A stretch of 12,031 nucleotides of DNA from NCBI GenBank assembly GCA_016927095.1, contig JAFGNI010000555.1, forward strand, positions 1-12,031, read 5' to 3'. This document shows positions 1-7,964 of the stretch, one piece after another. The position numbers and the translations under genes are program-made. This DNA is from Anaerolineae bacterium. GTDB lineage: Bacteria; Chloroflexota; Anaerolineae; B4-G1; SLSP01. Below the pieces are notes generated by a model. The model saw nothing but the letters and a program-made list of their open reading frames with translations, did no database searches and was not told the DNA's origin. Positions within the stretch are counted from its first letter, which is position 1. Each line of letters opens with the position of its first letter.

Positions 1-129
1 AGCGAACAGGCGATCTCTGTAGTCCGCGAGCTGCTGCAGCCAGAGGATGTGGTTCTGATCAAAGGGTCGCGCGGCGTTGCCATGGAGCAGATTGTCGAGG
101 CCCTGATAGCTGAGGAGACGGGAAGCTGA
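1..129 (+). CDS. murF: MurF C-terminal end (UDP-MurNAc-tripeptide--D-Ala-D-Ala ligase), partial
   Basis: The first 42 codons in frame 1 are the tail of a protein that begins before the window. They contain the segment EDVVLIKGSRGVAMEQIVE, which matches the C-terminal signature of MurF (usually DxVLxKGSRxxxME). MurF adds D-Ala-D-Ala to UDP-MurNAc-tripeptide in the cytoplasm, using the dipeptide made by Ddl. The stop TGA is at 127-129, and murD starts one or four bases later, so the two genes are almost certainly co-transcribed and perhaps translationally coupled. The N-terminal and ATP-binding domains lie outside the window, so I cannot judge whether the gene is intact. The related ligases MurD and MurC are accounted for elsewhere in the window, and MurE has a different C-terminus. 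Confidence 0.85.
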   Translation, partial: SEQAISVVRELLQPEDVVLIKGSRGVAMEQIVEALIAEETGS

Positions 130-130
130 C

Positions 131-1519
131 GTGATGTCCGAGAGCGGTGAGATTGTAGTGATTGTGGGCCTAGCCCGACAGGGCAAGGCGCTGGCGCGCT
201 ACTTTGCCAAGCAGGGCGTGCCTGTCACCGTGTCGGATCATCGTAATCGCGAAGCGCTAGCGCCTGAGATAGCCGAACTTGCCGATCTGGATATCGCCTA
301 TGTCCTGGGGGAGCATCCTCTGAGCCTGCTGAACGGCTGCCGTCTGCTCTGTCTGAGCGGCGGCGTGCCGTTGGACCTACCTCTGGTCCAAGAGGCCGTG
401 CGCCGCGGCGTTCCCTTGAGCAATGATGCTCAGGAATTCCTCATCCACTGTCCGGCCCCCGTCATCGGGATCACGGGCTCAGCCGGCAAGACCACCACCA
501 CGACGCTTGTGGGAAAGATGCTCATGGCCTCTGGCGTGGGGACCTGGGTAGGCGGCAACATTGGCAACCCGCTCATCAGCGATCTCGAGGAGATACAGCC
601 CTCGGACCGGGTGGTGATGGAGCTATCCAGTTTCCAGCTTGAGCTGATGACAGTCAGCCCAACCATAGCGGGGGTGCTCAACATCACGCCCAACCATCTC
701 GACCGCCACAAGACGATGGCGGCCTATGTCGCAGCGAAGCGCAACATCGTCGCCTACCAGCGTGCTGACGCTGTTGCCGTGCTGGGATACGATGATGTCA
801 ATGCCCGGGCCCTGGCGGAGGACACCTCTGCTGGCGTTCGCTATTTCAGCGGTCAGACCGAGGTGGATCGGGGTGCCTTTCTGAAAGATGACCGGCTGAT
901 TTTGCGCCGCGACGGTCGGGATATCGATGTGGTGGCGCGCCAAGAGGTGCGCCTCCGCGGTTACCACAACGTGCTGAACGTATTGGCAGCGATTGCGTTG
1001 GCGGATGCCGGCGGTGCCACCCTGGAGGGGATGCGCTCTGCCATTAGGTCGTTCTCGGGCGTGCTTCACCGGCTGGAGGAGGTCAGGAGGCGTCGTGGTG
1101 CTCTATGGGTCAATGATTCCATCGCGACAGCGCCTGAGCGCGTTCTTGCTGCGCTCGAGGCCTTTGACGAGCCGTTAGTGCTGCTCGCCGGGGGCCGCGA
1201 CAAGGACCTGCCGTGGCGGGAGTTTGCCGAGCGTGTGGTTGAGCGCGTCCGGGTGCTGGTTCTCTTCGGCGAGGCAGCCCCGTTGATCGAAACGCACGTC
1301 GTGGCGGCATTGGACGGCGAGACACGCGGCGCAGCGAGCGGCCTGCGGGAGATCGTGATGGCGGACACGCTGCGCGACGCCGTCGCGGCGGCGGCTGAAC
1401 GCACAGAACCAGGGGATGTAGTATTGTTGTCGCCCGGCGGGACGAGCTTCGATGCCTTCCGCGACTTCGAGGAACGCGGTCGGAAGTTCCGTGAATGGGT
1501 TGGCGAATTGCCAGAGTGA
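131..1519 (+). CDS. murD: MurD, UDP-N-acetylmuramoyl-L-alanine--D-glutamate ligase
   Basis: MurD adds D-glutamate to UDP-MurNAc-L-Ala in the cytoplasm, using ATP. The 462-residue length is normal for the family. The N-terminal Rossmann-like domain binds the UDP sugar (VVIVGLARQGKALARYF, near residues 9-25). The central ATPase domain has the P-loop GITGSAGKTTTTT (about 113-125), ELSSFQLE (164-171) and NHLDRH (188-193). The C-terminal domain shows LAGGRDKDLPW and the closing SPGGTSFDAF...RGRKF segment. The P-loop has Ser-Ala where most MurD have Thr-Asn, but the GxxGKT core is kept. Two starts are possible, GTG at 131 and ATG at 134. GGGAAG at 120-125 lies eight bases before the ATG and five before the GTG, so the protein may begin one residue later. 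It lies 1 base after murF and 13 before ftsW. Confidence 0.95.
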   Translation: MMSESGEIVVIVGLARQGKALARYFAKQGVPVTVSDHRNREALAPEIAELADLDIAYVLGEHPLSLLNGCRLLCLSGGVPLDLPLVQEAVRRGVPLSNDAQEFLIHCPAPVIGITGSAGKTTTTTLVGKMLMASGVGTWVGGNIGNPLISDLEEIQPSDRVVMELSSFQLELMTVSPTIAGVLNITPNHLDRHKTMAAYVAAKRNIVAYQRADAVAVLGYDDVNARALAEDTSAGVRYFSGQTEVDRGAFLKDDRLILRRDGRDIDVVARQEVRLRGYHNVLNVLAAIALADAGGATLEGMRSAIRSFSGVLHRLEEVRRRRGALWVNDSIATAPERVLAALEAFDEPLVLLAGGRDKDLPWREFAERVVERVRVLVLFGEAAPLIETHVVAALDGETRGAASGLREIVMADTLRDAVAAAAERTEPGDVVLLSPGGTSFDAFRDFEERGRKFREWVGELPE

Positions 1520-1532
1520 GAGGGTAAGCACG

Positions 1533-2780
1533 ATGACAAAGCGAAGACGAGCGGCGGACAAAGGCACCGCGACGAAGACACAGAACTCCACCTACGACGG
1601 CCTTCTCCTTGCCGTGGTCGTCGTCCTGCTTATCTATGGTCTGCTGGCACTCTTCAGTGCCACATTCTACGTGGGCTATGGCTACTGGAAACGCCAGCTG
1701 GTGTGGGTGGCGGTCTCTGCCGTCGTCGGGTTTGTCCTCTACCGGATTCCGTATCCGATGTGGCAGAAGCTTGCCCTTGGCATGATGGGCATCAACCTTG
1801 TCTTGTTGCTGATTACCGTGGTGTTTGCCAGACCGGTTTTTGGCGCTTCCCGCGGTCTCGTCGATCTCTCTGAGAGCTCGCGGGATGTCGGCAGCCTGTT
1901 TGGCATTGGCAGCTCGATTCAGCCTGGTGTGTTGGCGCGGTTGGTCGCGGTCGTCTATATCGCGGCCTGGCTCTCATCCAAAGGCGAACAGTTGAACCAA
2001 GTGAAGTACGGTCTGCTGCCTTTCGGTTTCATTGTGGGCCTGGTGGGTGGCTTGGTGATGCTCCAGCCTGACCTGAGCACGGCCCTGTTGATCGTGGTGA
2101 CGGGCATCGCGATGTTCTTCTTCGCGGGTGGCGACCCTGCTCAGATCTTCATCTCGATTCTGACAGGCGGCGCGACCTTCGGCCTGCTAGCGTGGAACAT
2201 GAGGCACGCGCGGGAGCGCCTTGAGCTCTATCTGGCTTCTTTAACCGACCCGACGAAGATGCCGTACCACGTTCACCGTTCTGTGCAGGCGATCAGTGAG
2301 GGCGGCATCATCGGGAAGGGTCTCGGCTATGGCCGTCTCAAGTTCGGCTACCTGCCCTTCCCGTGGACTGACAGCATCTTCGCGGTGATCGGTGAGGAGA
2401 CGGGCCTGATCGGCTGTTTGCTAGTGCTGGCGCTCTTCATCTTCTTTGCCGTGCGTGGTTATCGGATTGCTCTGAGCACGCCGGATCCGTTCGGCTCGTT
2501 GGTGGCCTTCGGCCTCACCACCATGATTCTCTCGGAGGCGCTGCTCAACATTCTGGTGATGATCGGACTCTTCCCGCCTACCGGCACGGCCCTGCCCTTC
2601 TTCAGCTACGGCGGGACCGAGATGCTGATGACGTTGGCCGGCGTAGGACTGCTGTTGGGTATATCTCGGGGACGACCAAAGGGAGATTGGGATGCGATTT
2701 TGGATCGTTGGTGGCGGGACGGGTGGGCACGTCTACCCGGCGCTGGCCGTCGCTCAGGCTTTGCGCGCCACCGCTCCTGA
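1533..2780 (+). CDS. ftsW: FtsW, SEDS-family septal peptidoglycan glycosyltransferase
   Basis: FtsW polymerises lipid II into glycan at the division septum together with a class B penicillin-binding protein. The 415-residue product is strongly hydrophobic, with about ten predicted membrane segments after a basic cytoplasmic N-terminus. SEDS landmarks are LQPDLSTALLI (177-187), the loop YLPFPWTDSIFAVIGEETG (273-291), whose Asp280 matches the catalytic Asp of the family, and GLFPPTGTALPFFSYGGTE (345-363). Two conserved spots differ: the usual GA(R)RW reads GASRGL (104-109), and the usual QPSE reads QPGV (130-133). I chose ATG 1533 because GAGAGG at 1518-1523 precedes it by nine bases. The frame is open further upstream, but that part overlaps murD and looks unlike protein. 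The last 29 codons overlap murG by 89 bases in another frame. RodA is the alternative identity, but the dcw context favours FtsW. Confidence 0.93.
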   Translation: MTKRRRAADKGTATKTQNSTYDGLLLAVVVVLLIYGLLALFSATFYVGYGYWKRQLVWVAVSAVVGFVLYRIPYPMWQKLALGMMGINLVLLLITVVFARPVFGASRGLVDLSESSRDVGSLFGIGSSIQPGVLARLVAVVYIAAWLSSKGEQLNQVKYGLLPFGFIVGLVGGLVMLQPDLSTALLIVVTGIAMFFFAGGDPAQIFISILTGGATFGLLAWNMRHARERLELYLASLTDPTKMPYHVHRSVQAISEGGIIGKGLGYGRLKFGYLPFPWTDSIFAVIGEETGLIGCLLVLALFIFFAVRGYRIALSTPDPFGSLVAFGLTTMILSEALLNILVMIGLFPPTGTALPFFSYGGTEMLMTLAGVGLLLGISRGRPKGDWDAILDRWWRDGWARLPGAGRRSGFARHRS

Positions 2781-3804
2781 AGCAGCGCTGACCTGGATCG
2801 GGACCCTGGACGGGATGGAGGGTGACCTGGTCCAGCGCGAGGGCATTCGCTTCGTCGGCATCCCCGGCGGAGGCCTGCACGGTGTGGCGCTGCTCAACGC
2901 GATTCGCAACGGGTGGGATCTGGTGCGCGGCATCTTCGCCGCCCGGCGTCTGATGCGCCGGGAGCGACCTGCCGCCCTCCTGACGACTGGCGGCTTCGTT
3001 AGCGGCCCTGTCGTCATGGCCGCGCGACTGGAGGGTGTGCCGGTGATGGTCTTTGTGCCCGATATTGAGCCTGCCCGGTCAGTAAAGGCCGTCATCCGTG
3101 TTGCCCGGCGCGTCGCCGTCACCGTTGCTGACTCCCTGAAGTACATGGCGGAGGATGAGGGAAGCTTGGGAGGCAAAGTGGTCGTGACCGGCTACCCTCT
3201 CGGCGATAGGATCACGGTCTGGGAACGGCAGGAGGCCCGCGAGGCTTTGGGTTTGGCGGACGGTGCCAAGGTGGTGCTGGTCTTTGGGGGAAGTCGCGGC
3301 GCGCGCTCGATCAACCGAGCTCTGCTGAAGACTGTCGCCGAACTGACGCCCCATGCGGAGATTGTCCACGTAAGTGGGACGCTCGATTGGCTGGAGGTGC
3401 AGGCCGCGCGTGACGCGCTGCCGGAGCCGGTACGAGCGAGGTATCACGCCTATCCCTATCTCCATGAGAAGATGGGCGCTGCACTGGCCGCTGCCGACCT
3501 GGTGCTCTCCAGGGCCGGTGCCAGTGTTCTGGGAGAGTTTCCCTATTTCGGGCTGCCCGCGATATTGGTGCCGTACCCCTATGCCTGGCGCTACCAGCGG
3601 GTGAACGCGGGCTGGCTCGCGGATCGGGGGGCAGCGGTCATTGTCGAAGATGGGAGACTCGCTGACGAGATGGTGGCGACGGTCGTCGCGTTATTGGACG
3701 ACCCTCGACGCCTGGCCAAGATGGCGGCAGCGTCGCGGGGTTTGGCTCGCCCGCAGGCGGCCCAAGAGATCGCACAACTGTTCCTTGAGCTAGGACGAGG
3801 GTGA
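2692..3804 (+). CDS. murG: MurG, undecaprenyl-PP-MurNAc-pentapeptide N-acetylglucosaminyltransferase
   Basis: MurG adds GlcNAc to lipid I, forming lipid II, at the inner face of the membrane. The 370-residue length is typical, and the two-domain GT-B layout is visible. The N-terminal glycine-rich loop is GGGTGGHVYPALA (7-19), TGGFVSGP lies at 99-106, the linker-side loop is FGGSRGARS (198-206), and the UDP-GlcNAc site has SRAGASVLGE (273-282) followed by Q302 and NAGWLADRGAA (305-315). The usual HEQN-containing loop is replaced by FVPDIEPARS (121-130), which is a notable departure. The start ATG 2692 has GGGAG at 2681-2685 and begins right before the conserved strand. The gene starts inside the end of ftsW and stops one base before the CvpA-like gene. 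Identity is secure. Confidence 0.95.
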   Translation: MRFWIVGGGTGGHVYPALAVAQALRATAPEAALTWIGTLDGMEGDLVQREGIRFVGIPGGGLHGVALLNAIRNGWDLVRGIFAARRLMRRERPAALLTTGGFVSGPVVMAARLEGVPVMVFVPDIEPARSVKAVIRVARRVAVTVADSLKYMAEDEGSLGGKVVVTGYPLGDRITVWERQEAREALGLADGAKVVLVFGGSRGARSINRALLKTVAELTPHAEIVHVSGTLDWLEVQAARDALPEPVRARYHAYPYLHEKMGAALAAADLVLSRAGASVLGEFPYFGLPAILVPYPYAWRYQRVNAGWLADRGAAVIVEDGRLADEMVATVVALLDDPRRLAKMAAASRGLARPQAAQEIAQLFLELGRG

Positions 3805-3805
3805 C

Positions 3806-4336
3806 ATGGTACCTTTGAACACGTTTTTCCTGGGGCTGGTGATTCTCTTTGGCTTGATCGGGGCACTCCGCGGCTGGGCCAAGGAGTTGCTGGTGACCTT
3901 CAGCGTCGTGCTTGCCCGTTTCATTGAGTTCGTGGCGCTGGTCTACGTGCCTGTGCTCAGCACCGCGCTGCAATCGTTGCAACAGGCTGACCCGAAGACC
4001 TGGTTCTATGTCCGTCTGATGATCTTCGGCCTGCTGGTCTCCTTCGGATATGCGACGACGGTCATCTCGACACGGCTAGGTCAGCGTGCGCGCAAGGAGA
4101 AGCTCCAGGACACGTTGCTGGGGCTCTTTCTCGGTGGCATTAACGGTTTCTTAGTGATTGGGTCGGTATGGGGGTTCTTGCACGAGATCCAATACGGGAT
4201 CTGGGGTATCACCGGCCCCACCACGGAAGCCGCGCAGAACCTGATCCAGTACTTGCCCACAGCCTGGCTTCAGGGACCAGCACTTTTCGTGGGGGTGGCC
4301 GTCTCATTTGCCTTTGTTCTCATCGTGTTCGTGTAA
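3806..4336 (+). CDS. small polytopic membrane protein, CvpA-like
   Basis: This 176-residue protein is almost entirely hydrophobic, with four or five likely membrane helices (about 5-22, 28-50, 68-88, 104-125 and 157-175). There is a basic loop RLGQRARKEKL at 90-100. Two features recall the CvpA (colicin V production) family: a first helix followed by GALRGWAKELL (19-29), and DTLLGLFLGGINGFLVI (102-118), which resembles the D-x-x-LG-x-x-x-G pattern of that family. The resemblance is from memory and is weak enough that this could be an unrelated membrane protein. The ATG follows the murG stop by one base, with GGACGAGGG (3793-3801) as ribosome site, so it is translated with murG. It lies 20 bases before murC. 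Its position suggests a role at the membrane stage of wall synthesis or division, but no catalytic motif supports a specific function. The C-terminus ends abruptly after a hydrophobic run. Confidence 0.8.
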   Translation: MVPLNTFFLGLVILFGLIGALRGWAKELLVTFSVVLARFIEFVALVYVPVLSTALQSLQQADPKTWFYVRLMIFGLLVSFGYATTVISTRLGQRARKEKLQDTLLGLFLGGINGFLVIGSVWGFLHEIQYGIWGITGPTTEAAQNLIQYLPTAWLQGPALFVGVAVSFAFVLIVFV

Positions 4337-4356
4337 GGTAGGTCTGTGGTCCCAAT

Positions 4357-5784
4357 ATGACTGTCGCGCACTCGGCCAACATCATCGCCAACCTAGAGGG
4401 TATCCTGGACATCCACATCGTCGGCATCGGCGGCGCGGGTATGTCTGCCATAGCGCGCATCCTCCACGGGTGGGGCATGGGCGTCCATGGATCGGATCAG
4501 CGCGTGTCACCGATCACGCAGAGACTCCAGGAGGAGGGGATTCCGGTGGCGCAGGGACACGCAGCAGAGAACGTCGGTGATGCTGATCTGGTGCTGGCTA
4601 GTTCCGCAGTGCCCGACAACAACCCGGAGCTGATCGCGGCGCGCGAGCGCGGTATCCGTGTGGCCCGCCGTCCGGAGTTCCTGACGGCGCTCACTGCGGG
4701 CTATGAGGTCATCGCCGTTGCGGGTGCGCACGGCAAGACGACGGTGACCGGGATGATCGCATCTGTCCTTTCCGCGGCGGGATTGGATCCCACCTATATT
4801 GTGGGTGGGGTGGTCGGGAATCTGGGGACCAACGGGCGCGCCGGCAAGGGCCGGCACTTCGTGATTGAGGCGGATGAATACCGCCGGACTTTTCTAGCCC
4901 TGCATCCCCGGGTGGCGGTGGTCACGAATGTGGAGTTTGACCATCCGGACTGCTTTGCAGATCTGAGGCATCTGCGTCTAGCTTTCGGTGAGTTCGTCGA
5001 GAACGTGGTGCCGGGTGGCTTGCTTGTGGCTTGCGCCGATGATGAGATCGCTCGGGCGATCGCGGCAGCTCGTCACGCTGGCGGCGGTCGTGTTAGCCTC
5101 TATGGGCTTGCCCCTGGGCTTGACGTCGCTTGGTCGGCCCGGGATTTGGTGCAGAACGACGTCGGGGGCTTCAGCTTCAGGGCTGTGCACGACGGCGCCG
5201 CATTGGGCTCCGTGGCTCTCCGGATCCCCGGCGAGTTCAACGTGGCTAACGCGCTGGCTGCACTGGCTGTAGCCGATGAGGCCGGCGTGGACTTTGAGGT
5301 TGCGCGTGAGGTCCTGGCAGCCTTCTCGGGAACTGAGCGCCGGTTCGAGATACTGGGCGAGGTCGCGGGCGTGGTCGTCATCGATGACTATGCCCATCAC
5401 CCGACCCAGATCCGCGGCAACCTGGCGGCTGCTCGACAGCGCTATAGCGAGCGGCGTCTCGTCGCGGTCTGGGAACCGCACACGTTCAGCCGCATCCGCG
5501 CGCTGCACGCTGACTTTATGACCGCCTTTGGGGCAGCGGATGAGGTGGTAGTGATGCCGATCTACGCGGCCCGTGAGGAAGATGATGGTACTTTGACCGC
5601 GGCGGACCTTGCGCAGCAGGTGGCGCATCCGTCTGTGCGGAGCGCTGACTCGCTGGAAGGTGCGGTGGACCAACTCGCCGCGATGTGTGAGCCAGGGGAT
5701 GTGGTGCTGATGATGGGAGCGGGCAACGAGTATATCGCGGGCCGCCGGCTCCTGGCCGAGCTCCAGAAGAAGCGGGGACGATAG
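4357..5784 (+). CDS. murC: MurC, UDP-N-acetylmuramate--L-alanine ligase
   Basis: MurC joins L-alanine to UDP-MurNAc, the first amino acid step of the stem peptide, using ATP in the cytoplasm. The 475-residue length fits the family. Visible marks are the N-terminal nucleotide-sugar loop IHIVGIGGAGMSAIA (19-33) with GSDQR soon after, the P-loop AGAHGKTTVTGM (122-133), the metal and ATP-site segment EADEYRRTF (171-179), NVEFDHPDCF, and the MurC-type DDYAHHPTQIRGNL around His347-His348. AHGKTT and the His-His-Pro motif separate it from MurD, MurE and MurF. ATG 4357 was chosen because the preceding in-frame stretch has no other good start. The AAGGTAGG element at 4335-4342 is rather far away, so initiation may depend partly on coupling with the gene before. 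murB begins two bases after the stop. Confidence 0.96.
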   Translation: MTVAHSANIIANLEGILDIHIVGIGGAGMSAIARILHGWGMGVHGSDQRVSPITQRLQEEGIPVAQGHAAENVGDADLVLASSAVPDNNPELIAARERGIRVARRPEFLTALTAGYEVIAVAGAHGKTTVTGMIASVLSAAGLDPTYIVGGVVGNLGTNGRAGKGRHFVIEADEYRRTFLALHPRVAVVTNVEFDHPDCFADLRHLRLAFGEFVENVVPGGLLVACADDEIARAIAAARHAGGGRVSLYGLAPGLDVAWSARDLVQNDVGGFSFRAVHDGAALGSVALRIPGEFNVANALAALAVADEAGVDFEVAREVLAAFSGTERRFEILGEVAGVVVIDDYAHHPTQIRGNLAAARQRYSERRLVAVWEPHTFSRIRALHADFMTAFGAADEVVVMPIYAAREEDDGTLTAADLAQQVAHPSVRSADSLEGAVDQLAAMCEPGDVVLMMGAGNEYIAGRRLLAELQKKRGR

Positions 5785-5786
5785 GT

Positions 5787-6743
5787 ATGCCTGCTGCTGC
5801 CGGGACATGGACTGAAGCTCTGGCGACCATTGCCGAGGCGCTGCCCGGGGTGGCCCAGCTCAACGCGCCGCTAGCGCCGCACGCGTGGGTTGGCGTGGGG
5901 GGACCGGCAGACCTATTGGTGATTGCGGAGCAGCGGGATGACCTGGTACGCGCAATCCGGCTGGCGCTGGCGCACGATGTCCCGTGGCGCGTCTACGGGG
6001 GGCTGACGAACATCCTTGTACCGGATGCGGGGTTGCGGGGGATGATTGTGCTCAATCACGCTCGGGACGTGCGCTTTGCCGACGACTACCGGCTCGAGAC
6101 GGACGCCGGGGCGATTGTGGTGAAGGTCGCGCGGGAGGCCGTGCGCCGTGGGTGGGGCGGCCTCACTTGGGCGGTTGGCCTGCCCGGCACGATTGGGGGT
6201 GCTGTGGTGAACAACGCCGGCGCCTTTGGGGGGGAGATCTCCCGGGTGCTGCAGAGCGCTGATGTGCTCTCTGCGGATGGTGCGGTGCAGCGCGTCCCCG
6301 TCGACTGGTTCGACTTCCGCTACCGGTGCAGCAAGCTGAAGGGCGCGGGCCAATCCTGGTTGGTCCTGGGGGCGACGTTTCAACTCCGGCCCGGCAATGC
6401 CGCGCATTTGGAGGAGAAAGCAGTGGAGTACACTGCGCGCCGTACCCGGACGCAGCCGCCCGGACGGACGCTGGGATCGACTTTCAAGAACCCTCCGGGA
6501 GACTACGCGGGCCGGTTGATCGAGGCAGCAGGCCTGAAGGGAACGCGGGTCGGTGGCATCAAGGTGTCCGAGCACCACGCGAACTTCTTTATCAACGATG
6601 GGAACGGTACAGCAGCCGACTTCCGAACCCTGCTTGCGAGGGTTCAGCAAGTTGTCGAGGCGGTGTACGGCATTCATTTGGAGCCGGAGATTGAGATCCT
6701 GCCCGAGCCCTCGGAGAGGGCGTGGGTTACAGAAAGCCAATAG
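5787..6743 (+). CDS. murB: MurB, UDP-N-acetylenolpyruvoylglucosamine reductase
   Basis: MurB is an FAD enzyme that reduces UDP-GlcNAc-enolpyruvate to UDP-MurNAc with NADPH, supplying the substrate for MurC encoded just upstream. The 318-residue length is that of the shorter (type II) MurB proteins. The FAD-binding part shows YGGLTNILVPDAGLRG (70-85) and GLPGTIGGAVVNNAGAFGGE (131-150). Substrate residues include FRYRCS (177-182). The catalytic Ser is probably Ser231 in GSTFKNP (230-236), and the late acid is probably Glu301 in LEPEIEIL. The FAD loop reads GGLTN where GxGSN is usual, a mild variation. The start ATG follows the murC stop by two bases, with GGGGA at 5774-5778. The gene appears intact. 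Confidence 0.95.
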   Translation: MPAAAGTWTEALATIAEALPGVAQLNAPLAPHAWVGVGGPADLLVIAEQRDDLVRAIRLALAHDVPWRVYGGLTNILVPDAGLRGMIVLNHARDVRFADDYRLETDAGAIVVKVAREAVRRGWGGLTWAVGLPGTIGGAVVNNAGAFGGEISRVLQSADVLSADGAVQRVPVDWFDFRYRCSKLKGAGQSWLVLGATFQLRPGNAAHLEEKAVEYTARRTRTQPPGRTLGSTFKNPPGDYAGRLIEAAGLKGTRVGGIKVSEHHANFFINDGNGTAADFRTLLARVQQVVEAVYGIHLEPEIEILPEPSERAWVTESQ

Positions 6744-6770
6744 CGGTATCGATATGAGGATAATGCGCCG

Positions 6771-7964
6771 ATGATGAAGTTGAAGGTAGCTGTGATCTTT
6801 GGAGGCCGCTCTGGCGAGCACGAAGTTAGCTTGGTTTCGGGCCAGTCGGTGATGCGGGCACTGGACCCGCAGAAGTACGAGGTGATCCCCGTTGGGATCA
6901 CCCGGGATGGCGCGTGGATCGTGGGCGACAATCCGGCCCGTGCGTTGGAAGAAGAGGACTACTCTGAGGCGAGGGCGGCGGCCATTTTCGCCGATCCCTC
7001 AAGGCAGGGGCTATGGGCCTCGGTGGAGGACACCCATCTGGTTGACCCGACCAACGACGCCCATGAGGGATCACAGGCGATGCGCAAGGTGACGGGCCAA
7101 GTCGGCAAACTGGCCGCGCTTTCTGAGGTGGATGTCGTCTTCCCTGTACTGCACGGCACCTTTGGCGAGGATGGGACGGTTCAGGGACTTCTGGAGCTTG
7201 CCGGGATTCCCTACGTCGGCGCCGGCGTGCTCGCGTCTGCCCTGGCGATGGACAAGATCACCTTCAAGGATGTGGTGCGATCGCACGGCCTGCCCATCAC
7301 TGACTACGTCTGGATGACGCGGAGCCAATGGCTGGCGGATCCGGAAGGATGGCTGGATCGAGCTGAGCAGCAGCTGGGCTACCCCATCTTCACCAAGCCG
7401 GCGAATCTAGGTTCCAGTGTCGGCATCTGCAAGTGCCGCAACCGCGAGGAGCTGCGCGCTGGCCTCACGGAGGCCGCCCGCTATGATCGCCGTGTCTTAG
7501 CCGAGCAAGCGGTACCCCACGCACGCGAGATTGAGGTCAGCGTCCTGGGCAACGAGGAGCCTGAGGCCTCGATACCCGGTGAGATCGTGCCCCACCGGGA
7601 GTTCTATGACTACGTGGCCAAGTACGTCGCGCAGGGAGACGACGCGTCTGATCTGTTGATCCCGGCGCCACTGGACGCAGAGATGACGGCGCGTGTCCGG
7701 GAGTTGGCTGTCCGGACTTTCAGGGCCATCGACGGGTCGGGCATGGCGCGCGTCGATTTTCTGATGGACGGCGAGACGGATGAGCTGTACCTCAATGAGG
7801 TGAATACGATCCCGGGTTTCACACCGATCAGTATGTACCCGAAGCTGTGGGCGGCATCCGGGCTAGACTATACGGCCCTGCTGGACGCACTGATTGACCT
7901 GGCGATAGAGCGCTATCGGGAGAACCAGCGCTCGGAGCGGATTTTCCGCCCTGCTGAATCCTAA
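6771..7964 (+). CDS. ddl: Ddl, D-alanine--D-alanine ligase
   Basis: Ddl is an ATP-grasp enzyme that makes D-Ala-D-Ala, the substrate of MurF. The 397-residue product is somewhat longer than many Ddl proteins because of an extended polar stretch between about residues 54 and 118. Clear motifs are IFGGRSGEHEVSLVSG (9-24), PVLHGTFGEDGTVQG (125-139), FTKPANLGSSVGI (207-219), EFYDYVAKY (277-285), and the metal site VDF (Asp329) with LNEVNTIPGFT (Glu343, Asn345). Tyr residues are kept in the EFYDY loop, which suggests a normal D-Ala acceptor rather than D-lactate; this is inference. Tandem ATG codons at 6771 and 6774 follow TGAGGA at 6755-6760, and the first is the better spaced. It lies 27 bases after murB. 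The ddl-ftsQ-ftsA-ftsZ order matches that seen in many bacteria, including E. coli. Confidence 0.95.
   Translation: MMKLKVAVIFGGRSGEHEVSLVSGQSVMRALDPQKYEVIPVGITRDGAWIVGDNPARALEEEDYSEARAAAIFADPSRQGLWASVEDTHLVDPTNDAHEGSQAMRKVTGQVGKLAALSEVDVVFPVLHGTFGEDGTVQGLLELAGIPYVGAGVLASALAMDKITFKDVVRSHGLPITDYVWMTRSQWLADPEGWLDRAEQQLGYPIFTKPANLGSSVGICKCRNREELRAGLTEAARYDRRVLAEQAVPHAREIEVSVLGNEEPEASIPGEIVPHREFYDYVAKYVAQGDDASDLLIPAPLDAEMTARVRELAVRTFRAIDGSGMARVDFLMDGETDELYLNEVNTIPGFTPISMYPKLWAASGLDYTALLDALIDLAIERYRENQRSERIFRPAES

Noticed and set aside
1452..1532. Longer N-terminus for FtsW starting inside murD
   Set aside because: It overlaps the murD coding end, has no ribosome site and adds residues that do not resemble FtsW. 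ATG 1533 has a well-placed GAGAGG.
4978..5808. 276-codon - strand frame opposite murC
   Set aside because: It lies wholly antisense to murC and the murB start, has no recognisable motif and no supporting context.
5913..6821. 302-codon - strand frame opposite murB
   Set aside because: It is an antisense shadow of an intact murB, and its composition is unlike a folded protein.
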